NCBI GenBank assembly: GCA_004535795.1
Contig: SPIA01000001.1
Coordinates: 333,431-397,430 of the forward strand
Source: Gammaproteobacteria bacterium LSUCC0057
GTDB taxonomy: Bacteria; Pseudomonadota; Gammaproteobacteria; Pseudomonadales; Porticoccaceae
Length of the DNA: 64,000 nucleotides
Direction: 5' to 3'
The position numbers and the translations under genes are program-made. How positions within the stretch are numbered: the first letter of the stretch is position 1; every line of letters starts with the position of its first letter. The notes under the pieces were generated by a model. That model did no database searches and was not told where the DNA came from. It saw only the letters and a program-made list of their open reading frames with translations. Shown here piece after piece: positions 28,625 through 37,813 of the stretch.

Positions 28625-29575
28625 ATGCAACAGATAAAAATTTATAACTTTATGGCGCCGAGCCGAGCGATGATTGCGCTCTCGTCGGTGCTGCTGCTGG
28701 TCTCGGTGATTTCGTTGGCAACCCGCGGCATTCATCTCGGTTTGGACTTTTCTGGCGGCACCCAGATCGAGGTTGGCTACCCGCAGCCGGTGGCGGTCGA
28801 ACAGATCCGCCAGCAGCTGGTCGAGGCCGGTTTTAACAGCCCGACCGTGGTGCACTTTGGCGCCGAAACCGACATTTTGCTGCGCCTTAAAGAGATTCCA
28901 GTGGTGGCTCAAGAGGCGCTGCAGAGCGACAGCGCCGCGCCCGATATCGGCCAGCGCGTGGTCACCGCGCTCAGTGCTGAGGGCGCTGAGATCGAGTTGC
29001 GCCGTATCGATTATGTCGGACCGCAGATTGGCGAAGAGCTGCGCGAAGAGGGCGGTCTGGGTATGTTGGTGGCGCTGGCGGTAGTGATGCTCTACGTGGC
29101 GGTGCGCTTTCAGTTTAAATTTGCCCTCGGCGCGGTGTTGGCGCTGGCGCACGATGTGATTTTAACGCTGGGGTTTTTCTCGCTCACCCAGTTGGAGTTT
29201 GACCTGACGGTGCTGGCCGCGGTGTTGGCGGTGATTGGCTACTCGTTGAACGACACCATTATTGTTTTTGACCGGGTGCGAGAGAACTTCCGCAAACTGC
29301 GCAAAACCGAGCCGGTCGACGTGATCAACGAGTCGCTGTCGCAAACCCTGTGGCGCACCTTGAACACCTCATTCACCACACTGCTGGTGTTGCTGGCGCT
29401 GTTCATTTTTGGCGGCGAATTGATTCACAACTTTGCCGCTGCGCTGCTGTTTGGTATCTTGGTCGGAACTTACTCATCGATCTATGTGGCCGCCAAATTG
29501 TTGCTGCTGCTCAATATTAGCCGCGAGGATCTGCTGCAGCCGGTCGAAGGCGAGCTGGTCGACGATCTGCCATAA
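28625..29575 (+). CDS. secF: Protein translocase subunit SecF
   Basis: Partner of SecD, 316 residues from the ATG at 28625. An AGGAG site overlapping the secD stop lies seven bases upstream; an earlier in-frame start at 28580 would lie inside secD. Motifs include GLDFSGGTQIEVGY, GYSLNDTIIVFDRVREN and LNTSFTTLLVLLALF, with six membrane helices expected. Ends five bases before the convergent LysR gene. Confidence 0.97.
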   Translation: MQQIKIYNFMAPSRAMIALSSVLLLVSVISLATRGIHLGLDFSGGTQIEVGYPQPVAVEQIRQQLVEAGFNSPTVVHFGAETDILLRLKEIPVVAQEALQSDSAAPDIGQRVVTALSAEGAEIELRRIDYVGPQIGEELREEGGLGMLVALAVVMLYVAVRFQFKFALGAVLALAHDVILTLGFFSLTQLEFDLTVLAAVLAVIGYSLNDTIIVFDRVRENFRKLRKTEPVDVINESLSQTLWRTLNTSFTTLLVLLALFIFGGELIHNFAAALLFGILVGTYSSIYVAAKLLLLLNISREDLLQPVEGELVDDLP

Positions 29576-29580
29576 CCGCG

Positions 29581-30510
29581 CTAGCGCTGGTGGCTGTTGA
29601 TCAGCTGCTGGAGCATGGCGGTGACCAGTCGCGGCGGCTGTTTGCCGCTGCGCACTGCGGCGGCAAACTGGCAGCGATAGCTGAACTGTGACTGGCCGAG
29701 CGGGGCAATTTTGCCGGCCCGCTGCAGCGGTTGGGCAAAATGCTCAGGTAAAAACCCCAAGTAACGGCCGGACAGTATCAGCGTGGCGATGCCCTCTTGG
29801 TCGTAGGCGGTTGCGCTGCGTTTGAGGCCGAGCCGATGGCTGTGCTCGAAGTTGGGCGAGTGGTAGCCCAAGCCGGCATAGCGGTGGCCGTGTATCTGCG
29901 CTGCAGTCGCCTCGCTGTGGTGGCCAAACAGCGGGTGGTTGGCGCCGCAATAGAGCCACATCTGCTCATCAAACAGCGCCGCGTAGTCGAGCCCCGAGGC
30001 GAGCCGGTGGGTCGGCACGATGCCCAACTGATACTTGCCGTCGATCACTCCGCTCTCAATATCGGCGACGGTGCCGCCGTAAATATGCAGCTCGACGCGC
30101 GGCGCCTGATGGCTAAATTGGTCGATGGCGCGCTCGATGGCGGCGTGCGGATTGCCCAGTGATTTCTCAAATATGGCCAGGTTCAAGCGCCCGGTCGGTT
30201 GCTGTTGCGAGTCGGCCACCTCGGCGCGGAAGCTGTCCAGCGCCCCCAGTAGCGTCAACGTCGACTGGTAGATCTGCGCCCCCTCGGCAGTCAAACTGAA
30301 GCCGGCGCGGCCGCGATTGCACAGTGTCACCCCCAAGCGCAGCTCAAGATCTTTGAGGTGGCGGCTGATGGTCGAGCGGCCAATGCCCAGTTCCGGTTCG
30401 GCGGCGCTGATGCCGCCACTCTCCACCACTGCGCGGTAGACGCGCAACAGCCGCAGGTCGGTATCGCCGATCTGGCCGAGCGAATGGCGGTGGTTGGCAG
30501 GTCTCAGCAC
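29581..30510 (-). CDS. LysR-family regulator of the beta-alanine genes
   Basis: A 309-residue regulator with the N-terminal winged helix-turn-helix (LRLLRVYRAVVESGGISAAEPELGIGRSTISRHLKDLE region, about residues 19-55) and a C-terminal periplasmic-binding-like effector domain. It is divergent from an omega-amino-acid transaminase gene followed by an mmsA-like gene, the classic arrangement of a dedicated LysR activator. A perfect palindrome (30542-30561) sits in the shared promoter region. The likely effector is beta-alanine or a related amino acid, by inference. Confidence 0.9.
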   Translation of the reverse strand: MLRPANHRHSLGQIGDTDLRLLRVYRAVVESGGISAAEPELGIGRSTISRHLKDLELRLGVTLCNRGRAGFSLTAEGAQIYQSTLTLLGALDSFRAEVADSQQQPTGRLNLAIFEKSLGNPHAAIERAIDQFSHQAPRVELHIYGGTVADIESGVIDGKYQLGIVPTHRLASGLDYAALFDEQMWLYCGANHPLFGHHSEATAAQIHGHRYAGLGYHSPNFEHSHRLGLKRSATAYDQEGIATLILSGRYLGFLPEHFAQPLQRAGKIAPLGQSQFSYRCQFAAAVRSGKQPPRLVTAMLQQLINSHQR

Positions 30511-30541
30511 AGGCGTTCTCCGATGCGCAGCGGGTTATTAA

Positions 30542-30561
30542 AGTTTCATTTAAATGAAACT
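30542..30561. promoter_or_regulatory. Perfect 20-base palindrome, candidate LysR operator
   Basis: AGTTTCATTT (30542-30551) is followed directly by its exact complement AAATGAAACT (30552-30561). It lies 32 bases upstream of the LysR start and about 90 upstream of the transaminase start, in an AT-rich gap. The symmetric ATTTC/GAAAT core fits a LysR-type site. A candidate -10 (TATACT, 30561-30566) abuts it. Confidence 0.75.
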
Positions 30562-30648
30562 ATACTGGCAGATTATAGTATTTATCAAACAAAAAAGAGC
30601 GCTCAAAATAGCGCTAAATACCGCCCACAGGGGGCGTTGGAGGTGTTT

Positions 30649-32034
30649 GTGTACCAGCAGATCATGGCAAAACTTAAAGGTCAGCAGCGCCACGCGCAGC
30701 CCGAGCAACAGCGCACTCACACCGATGCCAGCGGTCAAAATCTCGACTACTACTGGATGCCCTCGAGCGGCAACCGCCAGTTCAAGGCCAATCCGCGCAT
30801 GGTGGTTGGCGCCCAGGGGCATTACCTGTTCGACGACCGCGGCCGCAAGATCTTTGATGGCCTCTCCGGTTTGTGGACCTGTGGTATGGGCCACTGTCAG
30901 CCAAAAATTGCCGAGGCGATCGCCGCGCAAGCGTCGCAGCTGGACTTTGCCCCGACCTTTCAGTTTGGCCACCCAAAGGCGTTCCAGCTCGCCGAGCGGA
31001 TCGTCGACTTTATGCCGGCCGGGCTCAACCGGGTGTTTTTTACCGGCTCGGGCTCCGAGAGCGCCGACACCTCGCTGAAGATAGCGCGAGCTTACTGGCG
31101 CAAGCGCGGCATGGCCTCAAAGACTAAGTTGCTGGGGCGCATCAAGGGTTATCACGGGGTCAATTTTGGTGGTATTAGTGTCGGTGGCATCGTCGGCAAC
31201 CGAGCTATTTACGGCCATGGCGTCGAAGCTGACCACCTGTCGTCAACACTGCTGCCGGAGAATCGCTTCAGCCGCGGTATGCCGGAGCAGGGCGCCCACC
31301 TCGCCGAGCAGCTGGAGGAGTTGGTGGCGCTGCACGATGCCAGCAATATCGCCGCGTTGATTGTCGAGCCGATGGCCGGCTCAGCCGGGGTGTTGCCGCC
31401 GCCAGTCGGCTACCTGCAGCGGTTGCGCGAGCTTTGTGACAAGTATCAAATTCTGCTGATCTTTGACGAGGTAATCACCGCCTTTGGCCGGGTTGGCGCC
31501 GCCACCGGTGCCGAGGCGTTTGGCGTGGTACCGGATATGCTCAATATTGCCAAGCAGCTCACCAACGGCGCGGTGCCGATGGGCGCGGTGATCGCCAAAC
31601 AGGAGATCTACGATACCTTTATGGCCCAAGGCGGTCCCGACTATATGGTCGAACTGCCGCACGGCTACACCTACTCGGCTCATCCGCTGGCCTGTGCGGC
31701 GGGGTTGGCCAGTCTCGATCTGTTGGAGAGTGAGGGGATGTTCGCGCAGTCGGCAGCCACCGCGGTCAAACTCGAGGAAGCGGTGCACAGTTTGCGCGGT
31801 GCGCCGCATATCGAGGATATTCGCAACTGTGGCAGCGCCGCTGGTATTACGCTCGCGAGTTACCCGGGCGAGCCGGCGCGACGGCCGTTTGAGGCGGCGA
31901 TGAAACTGTGGGATAAAGGTTTTTATGTCCGCTACGGCGCCGATACGCTGCAACTGGGGTTGCCATTTGCCACCACCGATAGCGAGCTGGCGGCGCTGAT
32001 AGACGCCATCGCAGCGACGCTGCGCGAACTGTAA
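30649..32034 (+). CDS. bauA: Omega-amino acid (beta-alanine):pyruvate transaminase
   Basis: Class-III PLP aminotransferase converting beta-alanine to malonate semialdehyde with pyruvate. It shows GLSGLWTCGMGHCQPKI, VFFTGSGSESADTSLKIARAYW, LIFDEVITAFGR (PLP-binding Asp) and the PLP lysine in NIAKQLTNGAVPMGAV. I place the start at GTG 30649, because GGAGG (30639-30643) lies five bases before it; the ATG at 30664 is the alternative. The open frame reaches back to 30358, but that part overlaps the LysR gene. It pairs with mmsA 19 bases downstream, which fits beta-alanine to acetyl-CoA conversion. Confidence 0.9.
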   Translation: MYQQIMAKLKGQQRHAQPEQQRTHTDASGQNLDYYWMPSSGNRQFKANPRMVVGAQGHYLFDDRGRKIFDGLSGLWTCGMGHCQPKIAEAIAAQASQLDFAPTFQFGHPKAFQLAERIVDFMPAGLNRVFFTGSGSESADTSLKIARAYWRKRGMASKTKLLGRIKGYHGVNFGGISVGGIVGNRAIYGHGVEADHLSSTLLPENRFSRGMPEQGAHLAEQLEELVALHDASNIAALIVEPMAGSAGVLPPPVGYLQRLRELCDKYQILLIFDEVITAFGRVGAATGAEAFGVVPDMLNIAKQLTNGAVPMGAVIAKQEIYDTFMAQGGPDYMVELPHGYTYSAHPLACAAGLASLDLLESEGMFAQSAATAVKLEEAVHSLRGAPHIEDIRNCGSAAGITLASYPGEPARRPFEAAMKLWDKGFYVRYGADTLQLGLPFATTDSELAALIDAIAATLREL

Positions 32035-32053
32035 TTACCGCGAGAACTTCACT

Positions 32054-33544
32054 ATGAGCAAACCATTGATCGGCCATCTTATTGCTGGCCAACCCTACTG
32101 CGACAACGGCCAGCGCCAACCGCTCTACAATCCGGCCACCGGCGCGGTCTGCGGCGAGGTGTTGTTGGCACAACCGGCCACTGTGGAGCGTGCCATCGAC
32201 GCCGCGCAGAGCGCCTACCCGGCGTGGCGCGACACCCCGCCGCTGAAGCGGGCGCGGGTGATGTTTGCCCTCAAAGCGCTGCTCGAAGCGCACGCCGACG
32301 AGCTCTGCGAGCTGATTACCGACCAGCACGGCAAGGTGCTGCACGACGCGCTCGGCGAGCTGCAGCGCGGCATCGAAAATATTGAGTACGCCGCCGGCGC
32401 GCCAGAGCTGTTAAAAGGTGATTACAGCCGCAATGTCGGCGCCAACATCGACTCGTGGAGCGATATGCAGCCGCTCGGTGTGGTGGCCGGTATCACGCCG
32501 TTTAACTTTCCGGCGATGGTGCCGCTGTGGATGTGGCCGTTGGCGGTGGTGTGCGGCAACTGCTTTATCTTAAAGCCCTCCGAGCGCGACCCTGCGGTGG
32601 CGCTGCGCATCGCAGAATTGGCGCAGCAGGCTGGGTTGCCACCGGGGGTGCTGAATGTGGTCAACGGCGGTCGCGAGGTGGTGGAGCAGCTGCTCGACGA
32701 CCACCGCATCAAAGCGGTCAGCTTTGTCGGTTCCACGCCGATAGCCGCCTCGATCTACGCGCGTGGCAGCGCCGCGGGCAAGCGGGTACAAGCGCTGGGC
32801 GGCGCCAAAAATCACGCGGTAATTATGCCCGACGCCGATCTCGATAATGCCGTCAGCGCACTGATGGGTGCTGCGTTTGGCTCGTGCGGTGAGCGCTGTA
32901 TGGCGATCTCGGCGGCAGTGGCAGTCGGCGATGCCACCGCCGACGCGCTGGTGGCACGGCTGCGCACGGCGATGGCCGAGCTGCGCATCGGCAGTGGCCG
33001 CGACAACAGCAACGACATGGGGCCGCTGATCAGCGCCGAACACCGCGACAAAGTGATTGGCTACCTGCAGACTGGGGTCGAGCAGGGAGCGGAGTTGGTG
33101 GTCGATGGCCGCGACGCGCAACTACCGGCGGCCGGTTATTTTCTTGGCGCCTCGCTGTTTGACCGCGTCGATGCCTCGATGTCAATTTACCGCGATGAAA
33201 TCTTTGGCCCGGTACTCTGTCTGCTGCGTGTGCCGGACTTGGCCGCGGCGATGCAGTTGATTGACGACCATCAGTACGGCAACGGCACCGCCATCTTTAC
33301 CCGCGATGGTGAAGCGGCGCGCTACTTCTGCGACAACATCAGCGTCGGCATGGTCGGCGTCAATGTGCCGCTGCCGGTGCCTGTCGCCTACCACTCTTTT
33401 GGCGGTTGGAAGCGCTCGCTGTTCGGCGATTTGAGTGCCTACGGGCCAGATGGTGTGCGCTTCTACACGCAGCGCAAAACGGTTACTCAGCGCTGGCCGT
33501 CGAGCGGCGTTCGCGACGGTATCAGCTATAGTTTCCCCAGCTGA
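32054..33544 (+). CDS. mmsA: CoA-acylating methylmalonate/malonate-semialdehyde dehydrogenase
   Basis: NAD-dependent aldehyde dehydrogenase that oxidises malonate or methylmalonate semialdehyde to acetyl- or propionyl-CoA with loss of CO2. The 496-residue protein shows GITPFNFPAMVPLWMWPLA and the subgroup-specific catalytic Cys in GSCGERCMAISAAVAVG. The general-base Glu of ordinary aldehyde dehydrogenases is replaced, as LGGAKNHAVIMPDAD shows, which is a hallmark of MMSDH. Together with bauA it completes beta-alanine degradation. Its 3' end overlaps the convergent LuxR gene by 19 bases. Confidence 0.95.
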   Translation: MSKPLIGHLIAGQPYCDNGQRQPLYNPATGAVCGEVLLAQPATVERAIDAAQSAYPAWRDTPPLKRARVMFALKALLEAHADELCELITDQHGKVLHDALGELQRGIENIEYAAGAPELLKGDYSRNVGANIDSWSDMQPLGVVAGITPFNFPAMVPLWMWPLAVVCGNCFILKPSERDPAVALRIAELAQQAGLPPGVLNVVNGGREVVEQLLDDHRIKAVSFVGSTPIAASIYARGSAAGKRVQALGGAKNHAVIMPDADLDNAVSALMGAAFGSCGERCMAISAAVAVGDATADALVARLRTAMAELRIGSGRDNSNDMGPLISAEHRDKVIGYLQTGVEQGAELVVDGRDAQLPAAGYFLGASLFDRVDASMSIYRDEIFGPVLCLLRVPDLAAAMQLIDDHQYGNGTAIFTRDGEAARYFCDNISVGMVGVNVPLPVPVAYHSFGGWKRSLFGDLSAYGPDGVRFYTQRKTVTQRWPSSGVRDGISYSFPS

Positions 33545-34377
33545 ACCGTGCGCGGGTAATCTTTTAACGGGTCGCCGCCGCGGTAGCGGCTGCGCCCGCT
33601 GAGCGAGTCGATAAACAGGTGAAACAGCTCGGCCTGTGACTTTACCTGCAATTTGGCGTAACTCTTCTTGCGGTGCAGTTTGACCGTCTCCACGGTGATA
33701 CTGAGTTTTTCTGCGATCGACTTGCTGGCGTGGCCCTGCAGTAGCAGGTGGATGACCTGCGTTTCACGGGCAGTTAACAGCGAACGGCCAAACTGATTGA
33801 GGGCGGTGTCGAGCTGCCAAGTAAGGGTGGATTTTAGCTGGTCGGGGGTGCGTCGCAGGTATTCGCGCCAGTGCAGTTTGACCAACTGCTCGACCCAGGG
33901 CTGCACCGCTTTAAGCAGTTTCAATTCGGTGCTGGTGAAGCGCGGCGAGTGGTGCAGCCGGCTCATCGATAGATTAACGAAGGCGCGCTCGCTGAGCCGC
34001 ACCAGATAGCCCGCTTCGTCGCCGATGGCGGTCTGCAAAAAATAATTTTTGTAGTAAGCACTGCTCTCAAAGCCGCGCGGGGCGAGCTTTTGCAAGTGGT
34101 AAAAGCCGCGGTAGTGGTGGTCGCGAGCACTGCGGTAGACCGGGTCGAGCAGATAGGCAGCGGCGATAAAGCGCTCGATCGGAGAGCCGGGATTGCTCTG
34201 ACTGGAACTGTTGTGCAGCAGCTGCGGTGGGTGCTCGTCGTGGTAGAGCAGCGCTACCCAGTTGTCGGCACTGACCAATTCGGCAAAGGCGTTGGCGAGG
34301 CCAGTTTGGAACTTGGCCACCCCGGCCAGCGGCAGCAGTGGCGCCAGTAATTCGCTGACCTGCTGGAGTTGTCTCAC
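33526..34377 (-). CDS. LuxR-family transcriptional regulator
   Basis: A 283-residue protein with a C-terminal LuxR/FixJ helix-turn-helix (LTARETQVIHLLLQGHASK, then SITVETVKLHRKKSYAKL, about residues 199-243). The ~190-residue N-terminal domain I do not recognise; no receiver-domain Asp signature or AHL-binding motif is evident. The start is GTG with a weak ribosome-binding site. The unknown 183-residue gene ends 15 bases upstream in the same direction, so the two may be co-transcribed. The target is unknown. Confidence 0.85.
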   Translation of the reverse strand: MRQLQQVSELLAPLLPLAGVAKFQTGLANAFAELVSADNWVALLYHDEHPPQLLHNSSSQSNPGSPIERFIAAAYLLDPVYRSARDHHYRGFYHLQKLAPRGFESSAYYKNYFLQTAIGDEAGYLVRLSERAFVNLSMSRLHHSPRFTSTELKLLKAVQPWVEQLVKLHWREYLRRTPDQLKSTLTWQLDTALNQFGRSLLTARETQVIHLLLQGHASKSIAEKLSITVETVKLHRKKSYAKLQVKSQAELFHLFIDSLSGRSRYRGGDPLKDYPRTVQLGKL

Positions 34378-34392
34378 GGCGGCGATAGCGGT

Positions 34393-34944
34393 TTAGGCAG
34401 CGGGGTCGCTCTGCTGCGCGTCGGGCTGAATAAACTGCTCGGGATCCATGAACATCAGCCGCAGCACCATGCCGGTTTTACTCGGCTCGATAGCGGCCAT
34501 CAGCACATTGAGTTGGCCGTTGGTCTCGATCACGCCGGGCAGATTGAACAAGATGCCGCCGGTTTTCTCATTTTTGAGCGTGCGCAGTGTTTTCAGTTCT
34601 GGATCTTTGCGACCGTGGGTCTCGTAGCGTTGCAACAGCGCGCGCAGCGCGTTCTGAAAGTTGGGGAAGTTAAACGGTCCATTGAACTCACTGCGGTCGA
34701 GCTCCAGCGCCACCGCCAGTTTATTGCCATTTTGGTTGTTGGTCAGCGCCCCAGCCTTGACCTGTTTGCCATCTTTAAGCTGCTTGTAGAGCGCCTTGGC
34801 GTCATCGCTTTTCTGTTTAAAAAAGCCAGCAGCCAACAGATTGGCACTCATGTTGAATAGCTTGCGAACATCGATAGTGAAGTGCGATTCGTTGTTGGCT
34901 GGGGCTGTGGCGGCTGGGGCGGGGGCGTTGGTCGACTCGGTCAT
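34393..34944 (-). CDS. Conserved-looking hypothetical protein
   Basis: A 183-residue soluble protein I do not recognise. It has a low-complexity Ala/Pro N-terminus (residues 4-18) and a central region with FTIDVRKLFNMSANLLAAGFFKQ. A repeat-free body follows, containing FNFPNFQNALRALLQRYETH and TGGILFNLPGVIETNGQLNVLM, with a Pro/Gln/Asp tail. No signal peptide or membrane helix is present. Codon use is like its neighbours and an ATG start is clear, so it looks real. It lies between the LuxR regulator and gcdH on the same strand, separated from gcdH by a terminator. Confidence 0.7.
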   Translation of the reverse strand: MTESTNAPAPAATAPANNESHFTIDVRKLFNMSANLLAAGFFKQKSDDAKALYKQLKDGKQVKAGALTNNQNGNKLAVALELDRSEFNGPFNFPNFQNALRALLQRYETHGRKDPELKTLRTLKNEKTGGILFNLPGVIETNGQLNVLMAAIEPSKTGMVLRLMFMDPEQFIQPDAQQSDPAA

Positions 34945-35033
34945 GGCGTTGTTATTTTCCGTTGGTGGTCACTAAGTAAAAGCAAACTCTAGCCCAAAGC
35001 CACTAAAAATGTAACAGCTGCACGCCGCAAGGC

Positions 35034-35067
35034 GAAAAAAAAACCCTCTGCGGCCAGCGCAGAGGGT
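35034..35067 (-). terminator. Rho-independent terminator after gcdH
   Basis: On the minus strand the stem ACCCTCTGCG (35067-35058) pairs with CGCAGAGGGT (35052-35043) across a 5-base loop and is followed by a run of about nine T (A-run at 35035-35043 on the plus strand). It lies 24 bases beyond the gcdH stop. Confidence 0.93.
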
Positions 35068-35090
35068 GCTGTGGACTGCCTGTCCACCCT

Positions 35091-36272
35091 TTAGGCGAAC
35101 GCTTGCAGTCCGGTCTGAGCGCGGCCGAGAATCAAGGCGTGGACATCGGCGGTGCCCTCGTAGGTGTTGACCACCTCTAAGTTGAGCATATGGCGCATGA
35201 TTGAGTATTGGTCTGAGATGCCGTTGCCTCCGTGCATATCGCGGGCTTGGCGGGCTATCTCCAGCGCTTTCACGCAGTTGTTGCGTTTCAGCAGCGAGAT
35301 CAACTCAGGGGCCAGTTGGCCACGCTCTTTTAGGCGGCCAGCCTGCAGTGAGCCCTGTAGGCCGAGGGCGATCTCGGTCTGCATGACCGCCAGTTTGTGT
35401 TGAATGAGCTGTTTGGAGGCGAGTGGTTTGCCAAACTGCTGGCGGTCTATGGTGTAGTCGAGCGCGGCGTGCCAGCACGCCTCTGCGGCACCCATGGCGC
35501 CCCAGCTGATTCCGTAGCGGGCACTATTGAGGCAGCCAAACGGCCCCTTCAACCCTTCGACATTGGGCAGCAGGTGGTCGTCGCCGACCAGCACATTGTC
35601 CATGACAATTTCGCCGGTGACCGATGCCCGCAGTGCCAGTTTGCCCTCGATTTTTGGGGCGCTGAGCCCTGGCATATCTTTTTCTAGCACAAAGCCGCGA
35701 ATCACATCGTCATCGGTTTTTGCCCAGATCACAAAGACGTCGGCTATTGGCGAGTTGGTGATCCACATTTTGCTGCCGCTGATGGTGTAACCGCCATCAA
35801 CTTTTTTAGCGCGAGTGCGCATGCCACCGGGGTCGGAGCCGGCATCGGGCTCGGTGAGGCCGAAACAGCCGACCCATTCACCGCTGGCCAGCTTGGGCAG
35901 GTACTTCTCGCGCTGCGCCTCGGTACCGTAGGTGTAGATCGGGTACATAACCAGGCTCGACTGCACGCTCATCATCGAGCGGTAACCTGAGTCGACTCGC
36001 TCGACTTCGCGAGCCACTAACCCATAGCTGACATAGCTGACCCCGGGACAGCCGTAACCGTCGATGGTCGCCCCCAACAGCCCCAGCTCACCCATCTCGT
36101 TAAAAATTTCGCGGTGGGTAAATTCATCGCGAAAAGCTTGCTGGACGCGGGGTGCCAATTTGCTCTGCGCGTAGTCGTGAGCAGTATCGCGCACCATGCG
36201 CTCTTCGTCGGTCAGTTGTTGGTCTAAATGAAACGGATCACGCCAGTCAAATTTGCCCCAATCGCCAGCCAT
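35091..36272 (-). CDS. gcdH: Glutaryl-CoA dehydrogenase
   Basis: FAD-dependent acyl-CoA dehydrogenase that oxidises and decarboxylates glutaryl-CoA to crotonyl-CoA, the end of lysine/tryptophan and pimelate-type catabolism. The 393-residue sequence has [21 protein letters not shown] and [18 protein letters not shown]. It ends in the GcdH-type [22 protein letters not shown], with the catalytic base at about Glu372. An AGGAGAG ribosome-binding site precedes the ATG. It is a single-gene unit with its own terminator. Confidence 0.93.
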   Translation of the reverse strand: MAGDWGKFDWRDPFHLDQQLTDEERMVRDTAHDYAQSKLAPRVQQAFRDEFTHREIFNEMGELGLLGATIDGYGCPGVSYVSYGLVAREVERVDSGYRSMMSVQSSLVMYPIYTYGTEAQREKYLPKLASGEWVGCFGLTEPDAGSDPGGMRTRAKKVDGGYTISGSKMWITNSPIADVFVIWAKTDDDVIRGFVLEKDMPGLSAPKIEGKLALRASVTGEIVMDNVLVGDDHLLPNVEGLKGPFGCLNSARYGISWGAMGAAEACWHAALDYTIDRQQFGKPLASKQLIQHKLAVMQTEIALGLQGSLQAGRLKERGQLAPELISLLKRNNCVKALEIARQARDMHGGNGISDQYSIMRHMLNLEVVNTYEGTADVHALILGRAQTGLQAFA

Positions 36273-36400
36273 AAAACTCTCCTGTGGTCGCGCTGGATGC
36301 GCTTCAGATTAAATACGACTCTACAACAAGTCAGTAAGGAGAGTACTCTACCGCAATTTAGTTTATAAATAAAATAAATTTTTATGCGCCGCCAGCAGGG

Positions 36401-37774
36401 CTATCCGCTCACCCCAAAATGGGCGGCAGTGGCGTCGAGGGCAGCTCTGGCGCGGCGCAGCAGTTCGTCTAGTTCGGCATGGGAGCAGACCAGCGGCGGC
36501 GCGATAATCATCGAGTCGCCAACCGCGCGCATCACTAAACCGTGGTCGAGGCAGGCTTGGCGACAGACTGCGCCCGCTTCACTGTCGCGGCCGAGCCGCT
36601 CGCCGCTAGCTTTGTCGCGCACCAACTCGATAGAGCCGAACAGACCCAAACCGCGCACGTGGCCGACAATGGGGTGGTCGCCGAGCGCGCGCCAGCCGGC
36701 TTGAAAGTGCGGGGCGAGTCGCTCTTTGACATTTTGCTGGATCCCTTCGCGGCGCATAATCTGCAGTGTCGCCAGCGCAGCGGCACAGGCGGCGGGGTGC
36801 CCGGAGTAGGTAAAACCGTGGCCAAATTCACCGCCACCGCTGGTCAACACCTCGGCGATGCGGTCACTCAGCATCACCCCGCCGAGTGGCTGGTAGCCGT
36901 TGGTGACCGCTTTGGCGAAGGTAATCAGGTCGGGTTTGCTCTGGTAGCTCTGGTAGCCAAACATTTCGCCGGTGCGGCCGAAACCACAGATCACTTCGTC
37001 GCTAATAAATAGTATGTCGTGGGCATCGAGAATGCGCTGCAGCTCGGGCCAGTAGCTGGCCGGCGGCACAATGACACCGCCGGCACCTTGCACCGGTTCG
37101 GCAATAAATGCTGCGATGTTGTCGGCACCGTACTGGTTGATGGCGTGTTGCAGCTGCTGAGCAGCGGCTATGCCAAAGTCGTGTTCGCTGCTGTCGCGGC
37201 CATACGCATACCAGTTAGGCGCTTGAATATGTTTAACATAGGGCAGTGTTTCGAACTGGCCATGAACAAAATCAAAACCACCCAGACTGGCCGCGGCGAT
37301 GGTGCTGCCGTGGTAGCCGTACTGGCGCGACAGCACCAGACGCTTTTTCGGTTTGCCGAGCAGGTCCCAGTAGCGGCGCACTATGCGCAAATTGGTGTCG
37401 TTAGCTTCAGAACCGGAGTTGGTAAAAAAGACCTGGTTGAAAGGCTCTGGCAACAGCTCGGCGAGAGCGGCAGCCAACTCGACGGCGGGCTGATTGCTGC
37501 ACTGGAAAAAATTGTTGTAAAACGGCAGACGAGTGAGCTGCTCGCTGACCGCGGCAACGATCTCGGGCTGGCTGTAGCCGAGGTTGCAGCACCACAAACC
37601 GGACATGCCGTCGAGGTACTCGCGGCCGTCGCTGTCGATAATGGTGATATGTTCGGCGCGGCTGATGATGCGCCCGGGCTGCTGGCGGTAGTCGGCGTAA
37701 TCGGTAAATGGGTGCAGGTGATGGGCGCGATCGAGTGCTTTGAGTTGGGCACTGGTCGAGTGAGAGGTAGTCAT
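36401..37774 (-). CDS. spuC: Class-III aminotransferase, putrescine/polyamine-pyruvate type
   Basis: PLP aminotransferase of about 457 residues resembling SpuC-type putrescine:pyruvate transaminases. Motifs are GMSGLWCCNLGYSQPEI, FFTNSGSEANDTNLRIVRRYW, ISDEVICGFGRTGEMFG and the PLP lysine in ITFAKAVTNGYQPLGGV. I favour the ATG at 37774, with AGGA nine bases upstream; the ATG at 37783 abuts that element directly. It is divergent from a gamma-glutamyl-GABA hydrolase gene, which supports polyamine or GABA use. The exact amine donor is inferred from family and context. Confidence 0.82.
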   Translation of the reverse strand: MTTSHSTSAQLKALDRAHHLHPFTDYADYRQQPGRIISRAEHITIIDSDGREYLDGMSGLWCCNLGYSQPEIVAAVSEQLTRLPFYNNFFQCSNQPAVELAAALAELLPEPFNQVFFTNSGSEANDTNLRIVRRYWDLLGKPKKRLVLSRQYGYHGSTIAAASLGGFDFVHGQFETLPYVKHIQAPNWYAYGRDSSEHDFGIAAAQQLQHAINQYGADNIAAFIAEPVQGAGGVIVPPASYWPELQRILDAHDILFISDEVICGFGRTGEMFGYQSYQSKPDLITFAKAVTNGYQPLGGVMLSDRIAEVLTSGGGEFGHGFTYSGHPAACAAALATLQIMRREGIQQNVKERLAPHFQAGWRALGDHPIVGHVRGLGLFGSIELVRDKASGERLGRDSEAGAVCRQACLDHGLVMRAVGDSMIIAPPLVCSHAELDELLRRARAALDATAAHFGVSG

Positions 37775-37813
37775 GGCAGTCATTCCTGTTTGCGGTTAAT
37801 CTCTCGCGGAGCC

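Noticed and set aside
30358-30648. N-terminal extension of bauA
   Set aside because: It overlaps the LysR gene and the palindrome region; a GGAGG-GTG start exists at 30649.
30649-37774. One of the two class-III aminotransferases as the missing BioA
   Set aside because: Both sit far from the bio operon, lack a nearby BirA box and have contexts of beta-alanine and polyamine use; sequence motifs fit the omega-transaminase groups better.
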